A stretch of 15,408 nucleotides of DNA from an uncultured Ruminococcus sp. (GCF_937915125.1 NZ_CALDMP010000037.1:1-15408), one strand, 5' to 3'; positions 1-8,191 are shown, counted from the stretch's first letter. Translations and numbers: made by a program. Notes: a model not told the origin generated them from the sequence alone.

Positions 1-102
1 ATACTTTTTGTACACTTTCTGGCGAATTGTTGTATGGTTTACTTGACTTTTTACACAGAAAACGATAGCATCAAAAAGAAAACGTTAACTCCTAAAATAA
101 CA

Positions 103-138
103 AACAGCCACAGCGATTTTGACTTCAATGTGGCTGTT
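103..138. repeat. 10-bp inverted repeat hairpin
   Basis: AACAGCCACA at 103-112 pairs perfectly with TGTGGCTGTT at 129-138 around a 16-nt loop. Neither side has a clean T tract immediately after the stem, so I call it a hairpin rather than a terminator. It could be the end structure of a plus-strand transcript arriving from outside the window. Confidence 0.5.
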
Positions 139-181
139 ATCGTTTGATGATTGCCGGAAAAGTGTTTATTTCTCGGCTTTT

Positions 182-226
182 TTATAATAAAAATGCACCT
201 AACGATTGTATCATTCGTTAGGTGCA
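182..226 (-). terminator. Rho-independent terminator, minus strand
   Basis: A perfect 12-bp stem (TGCACCTAACGA at 194-205 with its complement at 215-226, 9-nt loop) is followed on the minus strand by TTTTTATTATAAA. This fits intrinsic termination of transcripts moving leftward. It lies about 180 nt beyond the surface-protein operon's first terminator, so it may be a backup. Confidence 0.75.
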
Positions 227-255
227 GATATGGCTAAGAACTATAATTTTGATAC

Positions 256-294
256 AATGCACCCTTTCAGTTACAAAAGGGGGCATTTTGCTGT
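256..294 (+). terminator. Candidate terminator, plus strand
   Basis: The stem pairs 256-267 with 276-287 (12 positions, one A/G mismatch), with an 8-nt loop. On the plus strand it is followed by TTGCTGTTTT, an interrupted U tract. It could terminate a plus-strand gene lying left of the window. No such gene is visible here, so this is moderate at best. Confidence 0.45.
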
Positions 295-401
295 TTTCAG
301 AGCTATCGTTTCGGAATTACCCTCAAACAACCGCCTCCACAATTGTACTTATTTTCTTTCTGGGCGGTTATCTAATGGATAGGTTATAAACAGTTCCCAA
401 A

Positions 402-444
402 CAAAATCCCTCCTATCAGCCGCATGGAACCTGACAGGAGGGAT
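402..444 (-). terminator. Terminator of the surface-protein operon
   Basis: A 14-bp stem (406-419 with 431-444, one G-U wobble on the minus strand, 11-nt loop) is followed on the minus strand by a TTTTGTTT tract. It begins 14 nt after the stop codon of the last gene of the operon (stop at 458), so it is the natural end of that transcript. Confidence 0.8.
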
Positions 445-457
445 ACTTACAAATATT

Positions 458-781
458 TCACCGTGTTTTTTTTCTTTTGCTGCACATAGTAATTGTGAAT
501 GCACTGATACTAATGAGCAAAATTACAATCTCAAAATCCAGATTGCTGCCACTTCCTGTCTTTGGAGATTCAGAATTAATTTTTTTCTCCGGCTTCTCCG
601 AATTTTCGTCTGGCTCGCTATCAGGCTGCGAGGCTTCATCAGAAGAAGCTTCTATACGTGCCATAACCACTGTATTACCTTCATGCTCCACTGCAAAAGC
701 ATTCATAGGCGCTGATAGAATGATAAAGCACACTACGAAAAATATCACGCATAAACACTTAATCGATTTTATATGTTTCAT
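458..781 (-). CDS. Short sortase-anchored surface protein (SPKTG signal)
   Basis: This 107-residue protein has a complete wall-anchor layout. Residues 1-30 form a signal peptide with a strong hydrophobic core ending at A-F-A. Residues 31-71 are a short acidic linker rich in Asp, Glu, Ser and Pro. SPKTG follows at 72-76, then a hydrophobic helix (about 82-99) and a basic tail ending KRKKTR. The mature exposed part would be only about 45 residues, tiny for a sortase substrate. Its start lies 20 nt after the stop of the preceding gene and no Shine-Dalgarno is visible in that AT-rich gap, so translation may depend on coupling. It is the last gene of the operon and is followed by a strong terminator. 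Its exact role is unknown. It could be a spacer, a minor wall peptide, or the remnant of a longer protein. Confidence 0.8.
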   Translation of the reverse strand: MKHIKSIKCLCVIFFVVCFIILSAPMNAFAVEHEGNTVVMARIEASSDEASQPDSEPDENSEKPEKKINSESPKTGSGSNLDFEIVILLISISAFTITMCSKRKKTR

Positions 782-801
782 TTTATATAAATAGACTCAT
801 A

Positions 802-1422
802 TTATGTCGTGCGTGTAATAAGTGCGCTGTGGAAGAGGATAGTTCCGCTGTAATCGCCAGCAATGGCAGAAAGATCCTGGTCATACAAGGCGTTTTGATT
901 CAAAGCCAGTGTAACATCCTGTGTGGCACCTTCTGTTCCCGAGGCAAATGTGGTGAGATGGTATCCATAAGAACCAGGGGCAGAATCATCGTTAATCGCT
1001 GTAAGGTCAGTAATATTTGTGTCACTCACTGCATCATCATAAACATCATAAGATATTTTGAACGGATCACTTGCAACGTCCTTTTGCGTCAGATAAAACT
1101 GATTGTCTGTAGATGCGCTGTCCTTTATATAAACAGAAACCGCCTGGTTGCTGTTTATATTCAGCTCTGTTGCTTCAACCTGAAAGTTGTGGTAAGCATA
1201 ATGAGCCGTATCAGTGTTTTCAGGCTGTATCAGTGTGCCGAAGTCAGCAGTTTCAGGAATTGTGATCACATAGCTGACACTTCCCGGATCAACAATATTA
1301 GCGGTTACTTCTGTTGAACCATCCTTGTCAGTGTTTGTCAGAGTTCCGGCAGATACCGACATAACAGGAATAACGGCAATCATGGCAGAAATCAGGAAGG
1401 GTATCATTTTTTTGGTTTTCAT
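802..1422 (-). CDS. Secreted fimbrial/adhesin-like protein, hypothetical
   Basis: A 206-residue secreted protein. Residues 1-25 are a signal peptide (basic MKTKK, hydrophobic core, V-S-A-G cleavage region). The mature part is beta-rich, with a segment around VSYVITIPETADFG near the N-terminus and a C-terminal strand pattern like AGDYSGTILFHSALI. This pattern is common in Firmicutes surface and spore-coat-U/pilin-like beta-sandwich proteins. There is no sortase motif and no C-terminal membrane helix, so it is either released or held by other proteins. I chose the ATG at 1422, not the in-frame ATG at 1440, because a GAAAGGA Shine-Dalgarno lies 9 nt before it. It sits between the membrane-anchored companion and the short SPKTG protein in the same operon, which suggests a joint cell-surface role. 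Family assignment is by pattern only. Confidence 0.75.
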   Translation of the reverse strand: MKTKKMIPFLISAMIAVIPVMSVSAGTLTNTDKDGSTEVTANIVDPGSVSYVITIPETADFGTLIQPENTDTAHYAYHNFQVEATELNINSNQAVSVYIKDSASTDNQFYLTQKDVASDPFKISYDVYDDAVSDTNITDLTAINDDSAPGSYGYHLTTFASGTEGATQDVTLALNQNALYDQDLSAIAGDYSGTILFHSALITRTT

Positions 1423-1453
1423 AAAAAAGCATCCTTTCAAAATTATATTTTTA

Positions 1454-1475
1454 GAAAGTCATGTTATTGACTTTC
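1454..1475 (-). repeat. Hairpin overlapping a stop codon inside the operon
   Basis: GAAAGTCA at 1454-1461 pairs perfectly with TGACTTTC at 1468-1475. The stop codon of the upstream gene (1464-1466) lies in the 6-nt loop. On the minus strand the stem is followed by TAAAAATATAATTTT, which is not a clean U tract. It may act as a weak attenuator or a 3'-end stabiliser that lowers or separates expression of the two downstream genes. Confidence 0.45.
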
Positions 1476-1973
1476 GCTGACAATTAGTGTGAATTCCGAC
1501 TCTGCGGAATTCAGTGGGGAATGCTCCTCATCAAGAGTAACACACTGATAATAAACGATTGCAGTGTACTCCCCTGCTTTTAGATCTGTTGAAAGCGGAA
1601 TTTCTGTTAATCCATATCCAGGTTCAAGTAGCTCAGATTTGTAAAGCTCTGTTCCATCCTCTAGCTTAACAGTTGCATAAAAGCCGCATTCATTTTCCTT
1701 AGGATTGCCGACACTTAGCACAAGACTTGTGTCTCCAGCTTTCATCACAGCTGTGCCATAGCCAGGAATTTGAATGCCTCGTTCCTGAACAGCTCCTTCA
1801 TCCTCAAGACCCGTATCCCATCCGTCAGATACCTTTCCCACTACCCCCTGTGATGGTGCGGGCGTCTCGGTGAAGAACCTGTTATAAACAATCACTCCGC
1901 TAATAACCAAAGCTGTAACAACAAGCAAAACAATGACAAAAATCCATATTTTTTTCTTTCCCTTATCTTTCAT
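1464..1973 (-). CDS. Membrane-anchored surface companion protein
   Basis: A 169-residue protein with a short basic cytoplasmic tail (MKDKGKKK), one N-terminal membrane helix at about residues 9-30, and an extracellular domain of about 120 residues. That domain contains an IQIPGYG-like segment, a VGNPKENECGFYATVKLEDG segment and a YKSELLEPGYGL segment. I recognise this as a small beta-sandwich type often encoded beside large surface proteins in Clostridia, but I know no assigned function. The start at 1973 leaves a 1-nt gap after the adhesin stop (1975-1977), so translation is almost certainly coupled. A GAAGGA sequence lies within the last adhesin codons, though farther away than ideal. An in-frame ATG at 2033 would overlap the adhesin by 59 nt and place a polar segment before the helix, so it was rejected. 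Confidence 0.8.
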   Translation of the reverse strand: MKDKGKKKIWIFVIVLLVVTALVISGVIVYNRFFTETPAPSQGVVGKVSDGWDTGLEDEGAVQERGIQIPGYGTAVMKAGDTSLVLSVGNPKENECGFYATVKLEDGTELYKSELLEPGYGLTEIPLSTDLKAGEYTAIVYYQCVTLDEEHSPLNSAESEFTLIVSESQ

Positions 1974-1974
1974 A

Positions 1975-4900
1975 TTACTCAACTTTTTTCCTTCTTTTCG
2001 CCATGTATAAGAGTGTAATTGACGCAAATGCAATCACCAATACTGCAAATAGCTCTGCTTCACCTGTCTTTGGCGAACTGCCAATTTTTTTGGTATTACC
2101 AGCCACAGCTGTTCCCCCTGCATTCGACACCTCATCTGTTGTTACGGTAGTATCAGCCACAGTTTCCACAATGGCAAAGGACATAGGATTCGGAATGGTA
2201 AATACCGCTTTTTCGTTCTCAACAGAATCAGGCGTATAGTATGTAACATTGCCGTCATGATCTATTGCCACAAGCTGAATATTCTGATGATCAACCGGAA
2301 CGGTCATTTCAAAGCCCTCCTGACACCAAAGCTCAGCAGGAATATAATTACTGTTGCTATCAGTCAGGCTTAATGAATATGCTTTGAGAATATTATCTTC
2401 CCCTGCCGCTGAAGCCAGTTGTGAATACTCATCATCGTTTTTACTGCTGACATTGTAATTAATATTCAAATCCTCGTGCATACTGCTCTTAACGGTTATA
2501 TTGTTTCCGGCAGATTTTGTTTGGATTTTCAGGAAGTTACCCTGTACTGTAGGATAGCCCTTGTTCAGCAGTGTATTATAATTCCATACAACCTTTTCAT
2601 TGCTGACAGCGTTAAGCTTGTCAACAAAGTCAGTGGTCTTGAATTCCTCAGCCTCTGATATAGCTTCGTTGGTATTATCCGTTAATTGTTCTGATTTTGT
2701 TCCCACTGCCTCAAATTCGCTTGAAACGATGTAAAATACATTCTGAACTGTGGGTGTCTTGCCATTGTATCCGTTCGTGCCTGAGATGGAGCCTTTGTTT
2801 GTTCCATAAGCATAACCCGAATTGTAGGAGCTTTTGATTGCTCCGTTATTCTTTCCTGCAAGACCGCCTGCAGTGCTGCTGTCTGTCGTTCCGATTTTCG
2901 CATTATTGACACAGCCGAAAATTTCGCCTGTGTTTTCTCCTGCAATACCGCCGCACTGCACGCCCTTTATCACAGCCTCATTACGGCAGCCAATCATAGA
3001 ACCGGAGTTTGTGCCTGCTATACCGCCGCTGATATCGCCCAAAATACTGGAATTCAAGCTGGCAGCCTTAATGCTCTTCCCCTTGAGATGTATCGTGCCT
3101 GACGTGAAGTTCACACCGCTGATACAATGATCAATTGTCCCCTTGTTCACTGCGGTGATTCCGCCTGCAACCTTGGAAGAGGAAGTAAAATCGCAGTCAA
3201 ACACGAATAAATCTTTCACACAGCCATCATTGCCGATTACCTCAAATAATCCGCCGTTATCGGAGGAATCCACATTAAGACCCATAATGCAGTAGCCGTT
3301 GCCATTAAAGGTCCCGTTAAAGGGCTTATCATCTGCAACAGATCCGATACCCTGCATCCATTTGGAATCGTCAGGTGCCTGAATATTGTTCATCAGCAGA
3401 TAATTCTGTGACCCATAAACCTCATAACCGCTTCTTACAAGATTTGAAAGCTTTACAAGGTCATCATAGGTTTTGATCAGTAAATTACCGTCATCGTCCT
3501 CTTCAAACTCGTCAGGCTCAGGGGGCGCCTCGGAATAAGTGTTTGAATAGGCATCCTTATAAGACAAATAGTAAACTGTTCCGCCTTTAAATTTTGGATA
3601 CTGATCCGGTGTTTTACCGTTATCAATATTTTGGTACCAAACCTGTGTTCCGTCTGTTACTTCATGATTCAACAGATAAGCAACCTGACCGGAAGCGAAT
3701 TCCTCTGGTGTTTTTGTGGTTGCCGATGTATCTGTGAGTTGATTGCTGATACAATAGCAGTTATCTATGGAACCAATATCATCACCACTGATACCGCCCA
3801 CAGTCTCTGTATCTGCTCCGGTAACACTTCCTACGTTAAAGCAGTTTTGGATTTGTCCGGTGGACGAATTATCAAGGGTGTTACTTCCTCTTATTGCACC
3901 TACAAATTTATTACCCGTTACAGAACCAGCGTTATAGCAGTCAATGATCGATCCGCCGCAGGTTGACCCGACAATTCCTGCAACCTTTTCGTTACCTATC
4001 ACCTCAGCTTCGCTGTAACAGCAATGAACCTCAACAGAGGAACTATTGTCACAGCCTATAATTCCACCTATACTATTTTTTCCTTCAAAATGACTGTTGT
4101 AAACGCCAAGATTTTGTATGTAGGCGCCGTCACCTGTGCAACCAAACAAACCAATATTATCAGCATCTGTATTTTTGTAATATAAACCGCTGATTGTAAA
4201 GCGCTGACCATCAAACTTACCTGTATATGAATTGTCATAGTTGCCTATTGGAACCCATTTTCTGAGAGTTGTTGCTCCTATATCATCAATGCCGATCACA
4301 TTAGTGCGGTTTACAACAAGATCTTTAACAAGAACAGCATTGGCTGCTCTGTTCTGAGCATCAAAATCGGCATGGGACTTATCACCGTTTACCAAAGAAG
4401 CAAACCAATAGAGCATCCCCGGATTACTTATTTCATAGCAATTATCATTGTTTAAAACCGCAGGCTGATAATCGCCGCATATTTTACAAAAGCCATAGTA
4501 GTCAAATTGATGCTCTGAGGAACCTGTGCCAACTGGATAGTTGCTGTATGATTTTTCAAGCTCATGGCAGGCATATCCGTAGTAAACTGTTCCCCCGGTA
4601 AATTTCGGATAAGCGTCAGGGATTTCACCGTTATCAAGATTCTGAAAGAATGAGCGCGCTTTATACGATTCACTGTGATTCAGCAAATAAGCGACCTCGC
4701 CAGAAGCAAACTGTTCTGGTGTTTTTGTGGTTGCAGATGTATCTGTGAGCTGATTGCTGATACAATAGCAGTTATCTATGGAACCTCTACCGTCACCTCT
4801 GATACCGCCCACATGGCTTGTTCCTGTTCCGGTAACACTTCCAACATTAAAGCAGTTCTCAATTTTTCCGGTGGTCGAACTATCTAAGGTGTTCTTTCCT

Positions 4901-7884
4901 CTGATTGCGGCAACATATACATCGCCCTTGACTGAGCCTGCGTTATAGCAGTCAGCAATTGTTCCGCCGTAGGTCGAACCTACAACTCCCGCAACACCCT
5001 CTTTACCGATAACGGTTGCCTCACTGCCGCAACACTTGACAGTAACGCCTGAATTATTGTTTCGGCCTAAAATTCCGCCAACGCAGTTGTTTCCTTCAAA
5101 ATAACTGTTAAGGACAGTGACATTGGCGATGTTTGCACCGCCTCTTGTGTAGCCGAAAAGTCCGACATTATCAGCTTCTGAATTGCTGAAATACAGGCCA
5201 CTGATATTATGGTCATAGCCTTCGAAATTTCCTGTATAAGAACAATCCGGTGTGCCTATGGGAATCCAGCTTCTGACAGAGCTTAACTGTGAACTGTCAA
5301 GGTTGTTCATATCATAACGGTTCACATAAATATCGTTCATCACAACTGCGTTTGCCGAACTGTTCTGTTCGTCAAATTCTGCAAGCGTTCTGTCGCCGTT
5401 TACCAGGGAAGCAAACCAATAGAGTGTACCGGCATTGATGATTTCATAATGACTGAAGCTGTTAAACTCAGCAGGCTGATAAAATCCGCAGTTGATGCAG
5501 AAGCCGTCACTATCAAAATCATGCTCTACGCAAACGGCATATTTTAATGTAACATCACAGTTCGGCATCACAAAGCTTGCTGTTTTTCCGCCGTCTACCG
5601 TATCATTAAGGGTTAGTGGTCGTGACACATTACCATATTCCATAAGGACCGTATTCACTTTTCTATCAACAATAATGTTTACAGTTTCGCCCTCGGCAAA
5701 AAGATTTGAATAAGCGTCCAGAGAAACAAGGTCTGTTGAACCATCTTCTCCCTCTACATAAACCTTATGACCTTCATTTACATTCAGCGTGAGGTGGATA
5801 TCAGAATATGGCGCATTGAATGTATATATGTAGTACCCATTTTCATCAACAAAAAGTTTTTCTATTTGATCCCTTTCCAGAATTTCAGTTTCGCTTGTTA
5901 CTTTGCTCTTATTCGAAGCATCATTGAATCTCTGCATCGTAATTGAGCTTAAAACTGTATTATCCGATGTTGGCTTGAAACGAACGGTAATCTCACTGCC
6001 TGCCTCTTGTGTTGTGCTTGTAGCCTTGCTTCCGTTATTATCGATATATATTTCTGCACTGCCGTTTCCGCTAACACCAACGCTTGTTTGTTGATTAAAG
6101 ATCTCGCTGTTGTCCGATGTATCCTTATTTTCATTCGCCAAAATCACGGAATAAGCCGTGTTATAATTTTCCCTGTCCGGTTGAATCTCTTCAGCGCTGA
6201 CATCAACTATTTCAAATACAGCTCCCGGAGCCTGTGCATTGGCATCAATTGTCTTAAATTTAACATATTCTGTCGAAAAGCCGTTCCCTTTGAGTTCAGT
6301 TTCAGGCGTCATGATGTAGGTTGGATAACCTCGTGTGTATGAAAGATAATCTGAAAGGTATTTTGACGGTGTACTGTCGCACAAAGCAAATGCCTTCGTA
6401 TTAAACAATTCGGAAATATCTGCCGAATCGGATATCGGCTTATATTTTGTGTTCGTTCCGTCTTCGTAAACTGCCCACGAAACTAAACAATAAAAGTCAT
6501 CGTTAATAGTATGCGTATCAAAGGCCGTTGGAGTCTCATTTTTTTGTACAAATCTCGTTAAATGGAGATTATACGGAATTTCATCATCTGGAATATTACT
6601 GTCATATTGTGTCCCATCAAGAATCAGAAATGAATTGATACCCCTATTTGTCAATGTGAATACTCTATTGAACACCGTTTCAGCTTTAGCAAACTCAGGA
6701 GAAAGAATTGGATATCCTTGCCCTTCCACTAAATAGAAGTTTCCGATGTTCCTCATTACCACGGTTGTAGCATCCTCAGGTTTTGGATATTCATCCAGCT
6801 TGAGATAAATTCCGTCCACAAGGGAAACCTTCAGTTCTCTGTCGAGCACCTCTTCCATTGCCTTTGCAACATCATTGTTCAGCGTCTGATAATCTGACAC
6901 TTCTTGGGTATAGTTTCCCCTTACCTCATCGTTATTGGGATAATATTCTTCCAAATAGTCTCCCTGCTGAGAAAGATACTCCTGATGAAGCATCTCTAAA
7001 AGCAAGATTTCCATAAATTGCTTTTCAATGCTCGTTTTTATATATTCATATTGGTCAGTTGCAAAAGGTAATCCACTGAACGCAAACTGGGCAACGGTAT
7101 CAGCGTAATTGTTTTCGTTGTCGAAATTATCATACATATCATAGATTGCTGAGTGTAAAGTATTGTTAATCGTACTTTTGCCGAATACAGCAGCACGTTT
7201 TTCTTCATAGGAGCAATCCATATCAAAATCGTCATCTTGGCATTCGTACATTTTAACGAAATTTAGAAATAGGTCCTTGTTTGCGCTTTCAACATCCTCC
7301 AGAGTTTTTGAACCTTCCTTGTACTCATTGGCAACATCTATATAATTTTTATAGGATTGCAGCGTTTCTCTAATATTGTACTCCTTTTCAATATTCAAGA
7401 CGTCACTTTCCCACGTTTCTTTTACACGGTAATACGCATCGTTATATTGGCTCTCTCCCATAATTTTTGTCATTTGAGAGGAATACCTTGTGAGCTTTGT
7501 ATCAATTTGATTCAGCTCATTCAGAATTTCCTGGCATAATTGTTTGATTTCGGCCATAGCCTGACCGCCGGAGGTGCCGAACACATATTTATTCAGAATT
7601 GACACAACCTTCTTGACCCCATCAGACTCAGTTGAATTTGCAACTGCTGTAAGAAGGTTTCCGCAGAGAGTGTATCCGGCACTATAAAGCTTGTTTACAT
7701 TAAAGGTTTTAAACGAAGGCCCCCAAAAGGGTTTTTTAGCAGGTGCCTCAGCAGCAGCTTCCGCAGCTGTCACACAAATCGATGGAGATTTCGCTGCGCC
7801 TGCATACAACAGTGAAACTGATGAAAAGGCTATGCACAGTGTAAGCAAGATTGACAAAAACTTCTTTGAAATATTTTTTACCAT
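1975..7884 (-). CDS. Giant GLUG-repeat cell-wall adhesin (SPKTG anchor)
   Basis: A 1969-residue surface protein. Order of parts: signal peptide (about 1-30); Ala-rich linker (38-50); a long, mostly helical region (about 105-360) with heptad-like stretches; a mixed region to about 600; beta modules (about 600-780); two near-identical GLUG-bearing modules (about 788-1124 and 1125-1461); a third, divergent GLUG block (about 1465-1780); a C-terminal domain (about 1795-1910); a Thr/Gly linker; SPKTG at 1937-1941; a membrane helix (about 1943-1961); and the tail KRRKKVE. GLUG repeats show as VGLFG, VGGILG, VAGVVG and GGIAG steps separated by short strands, which form a beta-solenoid in known adhesins. 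Each large module opens with a short HxF-(n)-GFCxxCG zinc-ribbon-like motif (Cys796/799 and 1133/1136). The start is supported by a GGTGAGG Shine-Dalgarno a few bases upstream. It is the first gene of the operon, and its ligand is unknown. The helical N-terminus could instead be a toxin-like or coiled stalk domain. Confidence 0.9.
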   Translation of the reverse strand: MVKNISKKFLSILLTLCIAFSSVSLLYAGAAKSPSICVTAAEAAAEAPAKKPFWGPSFKTFNVNKLYSAGYTLCGNLLTAVANSTESDGVKKVVSILNKYVFGTSGGQAMAEIKQLCQEILNELNQIDTKLTRYSSQMTKIMGESQYNDAYYRVKETWESDVLNIEKEYNIRETLQSYKNYIDVANEYKEGSKTLEDVESANKDLFLNFVKMYECQDDDFDMDCSYEEKRAAVFGKSTINNTLHSAIYDMYDNFDNENNYADTVAQFAFSGLPFATDQYEYIKTSIEKQFMEILLLEMLHQEYLSQQGDYLEEYYPNNDEVRGNYTQEVSDYQTLNNDVAKAMEEVLDRELKVSLVDGIYLKLDEYPKPEDATTVVMRNIGNFYLVEGQGYPILSPEFAKAETVFNRVFTLTNRGINSFLILDGTQYDSNIPDDEIPYNLHLTRFVQKNETPTAFDTHTINDDFYCLVSWAVYEDGTNTKYKPISDSADISELFNTKAFALCDSTPSKYLSDYLSYTRGYPTYIMTPETELKGNGFSTEYVKFKTIDANAQAPGAVFEIVDVSAEEIQPDRENYNTAYSVILANENKDTSDNSEIFNQQTSVGVSGNGSAEIYIDNNGSKATSTTQEAGSEITVRFKPTSDNTVLSSITMQRFNDASNKSKVTSETEILERDQIEKLFVDENGYYIYTFNAPYSDIHLTLNVNEGHKVYVEGEDGSTDLVSLDAYSNLFAEGETVNIIVDRKVNTVLMEYGNVSRPLTLNDTVDGGKTASFVMPNCDVTLKYAVCVEHDFDSDGFCINCGFYQPAEFNSFSHYEIINAGTLYWFASLVNGDRTLAEFDEQNSSANAVVMNDIYVNRYDMNNLDSSQLSSVRSWIPIGTPDCSYTGNFEGYDHNISGLYFSNSEADNVGLFGYTRGGANIANVTVLNSYFEGNNCVGGILGRNNNSGVTVKCCGSEATVIGKEGVAGVVGSTYGGTIADCYNAGSVKGDVYVAAIRGKNTLDSSTTGKIENCFNVGSVTGTGTSHVGGIRGDGRGSIDNCYCISNQLTDTSATTKTPEQFASGEVAYLLNHSESYKARSFFQNLDNGEIPDAYPKFTGGTVYYGYACHELEKSYSNYPVGTGSSEHQFDYYGFCKICGDYQPAVLNNDNCYEISNPGMLYWFASLVNGDKSHADFDAQNRAANAVLVKDLVVNRTNVIGIDDIGATTLRKWVPIGNYDNSYTGKFDGQRFTISGLYYKNTDADNIGLFGCTGDGAYIQNLGVYNSHFEGKNSIGGIIGCDNSSSVEVHCCYSEAEVIGNEKVAGIVGSTCGGSIIDCYNAGSVTGNKFVGAIRGSNTLDNSSTGQIQNCFNVGSVTGADTETVGGISGDDIGSIDNCYCISNQLTDTSATTKTPEEFASGQVAYLLNHEVTDGTQVWYQNIDNGKTPDQYPKFKGGTVYYLSYKDAYSNTYSEAPPEPDEFEEDDDGNLLIKTYDDLVKLSNLVRSGYEVYGSQNYLLMNNIQAPDDSKWMQGIGSVADDKPFNGTFNGNGYCIMGLNVDSSDNGGLFEVIGNDGCVKDLFVFDCDFTSSSKVAGGITAVNKGTIDHCISGVNFTSGTIHLKGKSIKAASLNSSILGDISGGIAGTNSGSMIGCRNEAVIKGVQCGGIAGENTGEIFGCVNNAKIGTTDSSTAGGLAGKNNGAIKSSYNSGYAYGTNKGSISGTNGYNGKTPTVQNVFYIVSSEFEAVGTKSEQLTDNTNEAISEAEEFKTTDFVDKLNAVSNEKVVWNYNTLLNKGYPTVQGNFLKIQTKSAGNNITVKSSMHEDLNINYNVSSKNDDEYSQLASAAGEDNILKAYSLSLTDSNSNYIPAELWCQEGFEMTVPVDHQNIQLVAIDHDGNVTYYTPDSVENEKAVFTIPNPMSFAIVETVADTTVTTDEVSNAGGTAVAGNTKKIGSSPKTGEAELFAVLVIAFASITLLYMAKRRKKVE
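3502..5523 (-). repeat. 1011-bp tandem intragenic duplication
   Basis: Two copies of a 337-codon unit lie head to tail within the adhesin, about 4513-5523 and 3502-4512. The offset is exactly 1011 bp: one long near-identical stretch begins at 4718 in one copy and 3707 in the other. DNA identity is highest near the end of each unit, and the GLUG and CxxC parts have diverged more. The in-frame period and patchy identity suggest an old duplication partly homogenised by recombination. The unit could expand or contract between strains. Confidence 0.85.
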
Positions 7885-7929
7885 TTTACCTCACCCTTAA
7901 GTTGAATTTAATAGAAATCCTATATCTAA

Positions 7930-8095
7930 GGGACACCTCTAAATACCCCGAATCCGTCAGATGTGGTGCAGATTTGCGACAGATTCACTTGCGGAAAAAT
8001 GCAGGTATACTTGGTGTATTTCAAGTTTTTCCGCAAGTGGAGATGGCACAAAGATGCGCCGCAGATGGCGGGTGAGCGGGTTTTTAGAAGCGACC
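7930..8095. mobile_element. MITE-like element 1, hairpin, in adhesin 5' leader
   Basis: A 166-bp element with no coding capacity. Its ends are imperfect inverted repeats (GGGACACCTCTAAATACCCC at the left; at the right, inverted, GGTCGCTTCTAAAAACCC), flanked by a 3-bp direct repeat TAA (7927-7929 and 8096-8098). It contains a perfect 14-bp inverted repeat (7986-7999 with 8026-8039) and several CAGATG/CATCTG motifs. The end sequence matches the IS5-type end at 13979 and the remnant at 9928, so a related transposase probably mobilised it. It lies wholly between the predicted adhesin promoter and the adhesin start codon, so it should be transcribed as part of the leader. Confidence 0.75.
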
Positions 8096-8102
8096 TAAGG
8101 TT

Positions 8103-8131
8103 ATTATATATTGTTAAAGCTAAAAAATCAA
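8103..8131 (-). promoter_or_regulatory. Sigma-A promoter of the surface-protein operon
   Basis: On the minus strand TTGATT (8126-8131) is followed after a 17-nt spacer by TATAAT (8103-8108). Transcription would start near 8096, the edge of MITE-like element 1, giving a leader of about 210 nt before the adhesin ATG at 7884. Confidence 0.75.
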
Positions 8132-8143
8132 TAGACTTGGAAC

Positions 8144-8174
8144 GAAAAGACGTTTAAACAGCTTAAAACGACAA
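8144..8174 (-). promoter_or_regulatory. Candidate LytTR-type operator, paired direct repeats
   Basis: On the minus strand TTGTCGTTTT (8174-8165) and ACGTCTTTTC (8153-8144) are spaced 21 bp start to start. The second starts 22 bp upstream of the -35 box. The same spacing and core occur upstream of the alkylsulfatase operon promoter (10049-10079). LytTR regulators are known to bind pairs of roughly 9-bp direct repeats separated by 12-13 bp, just upstream of -35. The link to the regulator at 9005-9817 is inferred. Confidence 0.6.
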
Positions 8175-8191
8175 ACAGACAAGATGAGGGT

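Larger units (their letters stand above)
1..457. other. Gene-free region with several hairpins
   Basis: I see no credible coding sequence here. The stretch is AT-rich and carries several inverted repeats, listed separately where they are strong. A weak plus-strand promoter-like pair is present (TTGACT at 43-48, 17-nt spacer, TAGCAT at 66-71), but no gene follows it. The 10-mer AAACGATAGC at 60-69 recurs inverted at 302-311, and a shorter inverted copy (TATCGTT) lies at 138-144. A 7-bp inverted repeat (AACCGCC/GGCGGTT) pairs 329-335 with 363-369. Most of this looks like transcript-end structure between converging units plus possible remnants of a small repeat element. Confidence 0.6.

Noticed and set aside
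1464..2033. Longer start (2033) for the companion membrane protein
   Set aside because: It would overlap the adhesin by 59 nt and put a polar leader before the membrane helix. The start at 1973 is tightly coupled to the adhesin stop.
2682..2945. Small open frames within the adhesin repeats on both strands
   Set aside because: They arise from the repetitive GLUG-encoding sequence in other frames and lack ribosome binding sites or recognisable domains.
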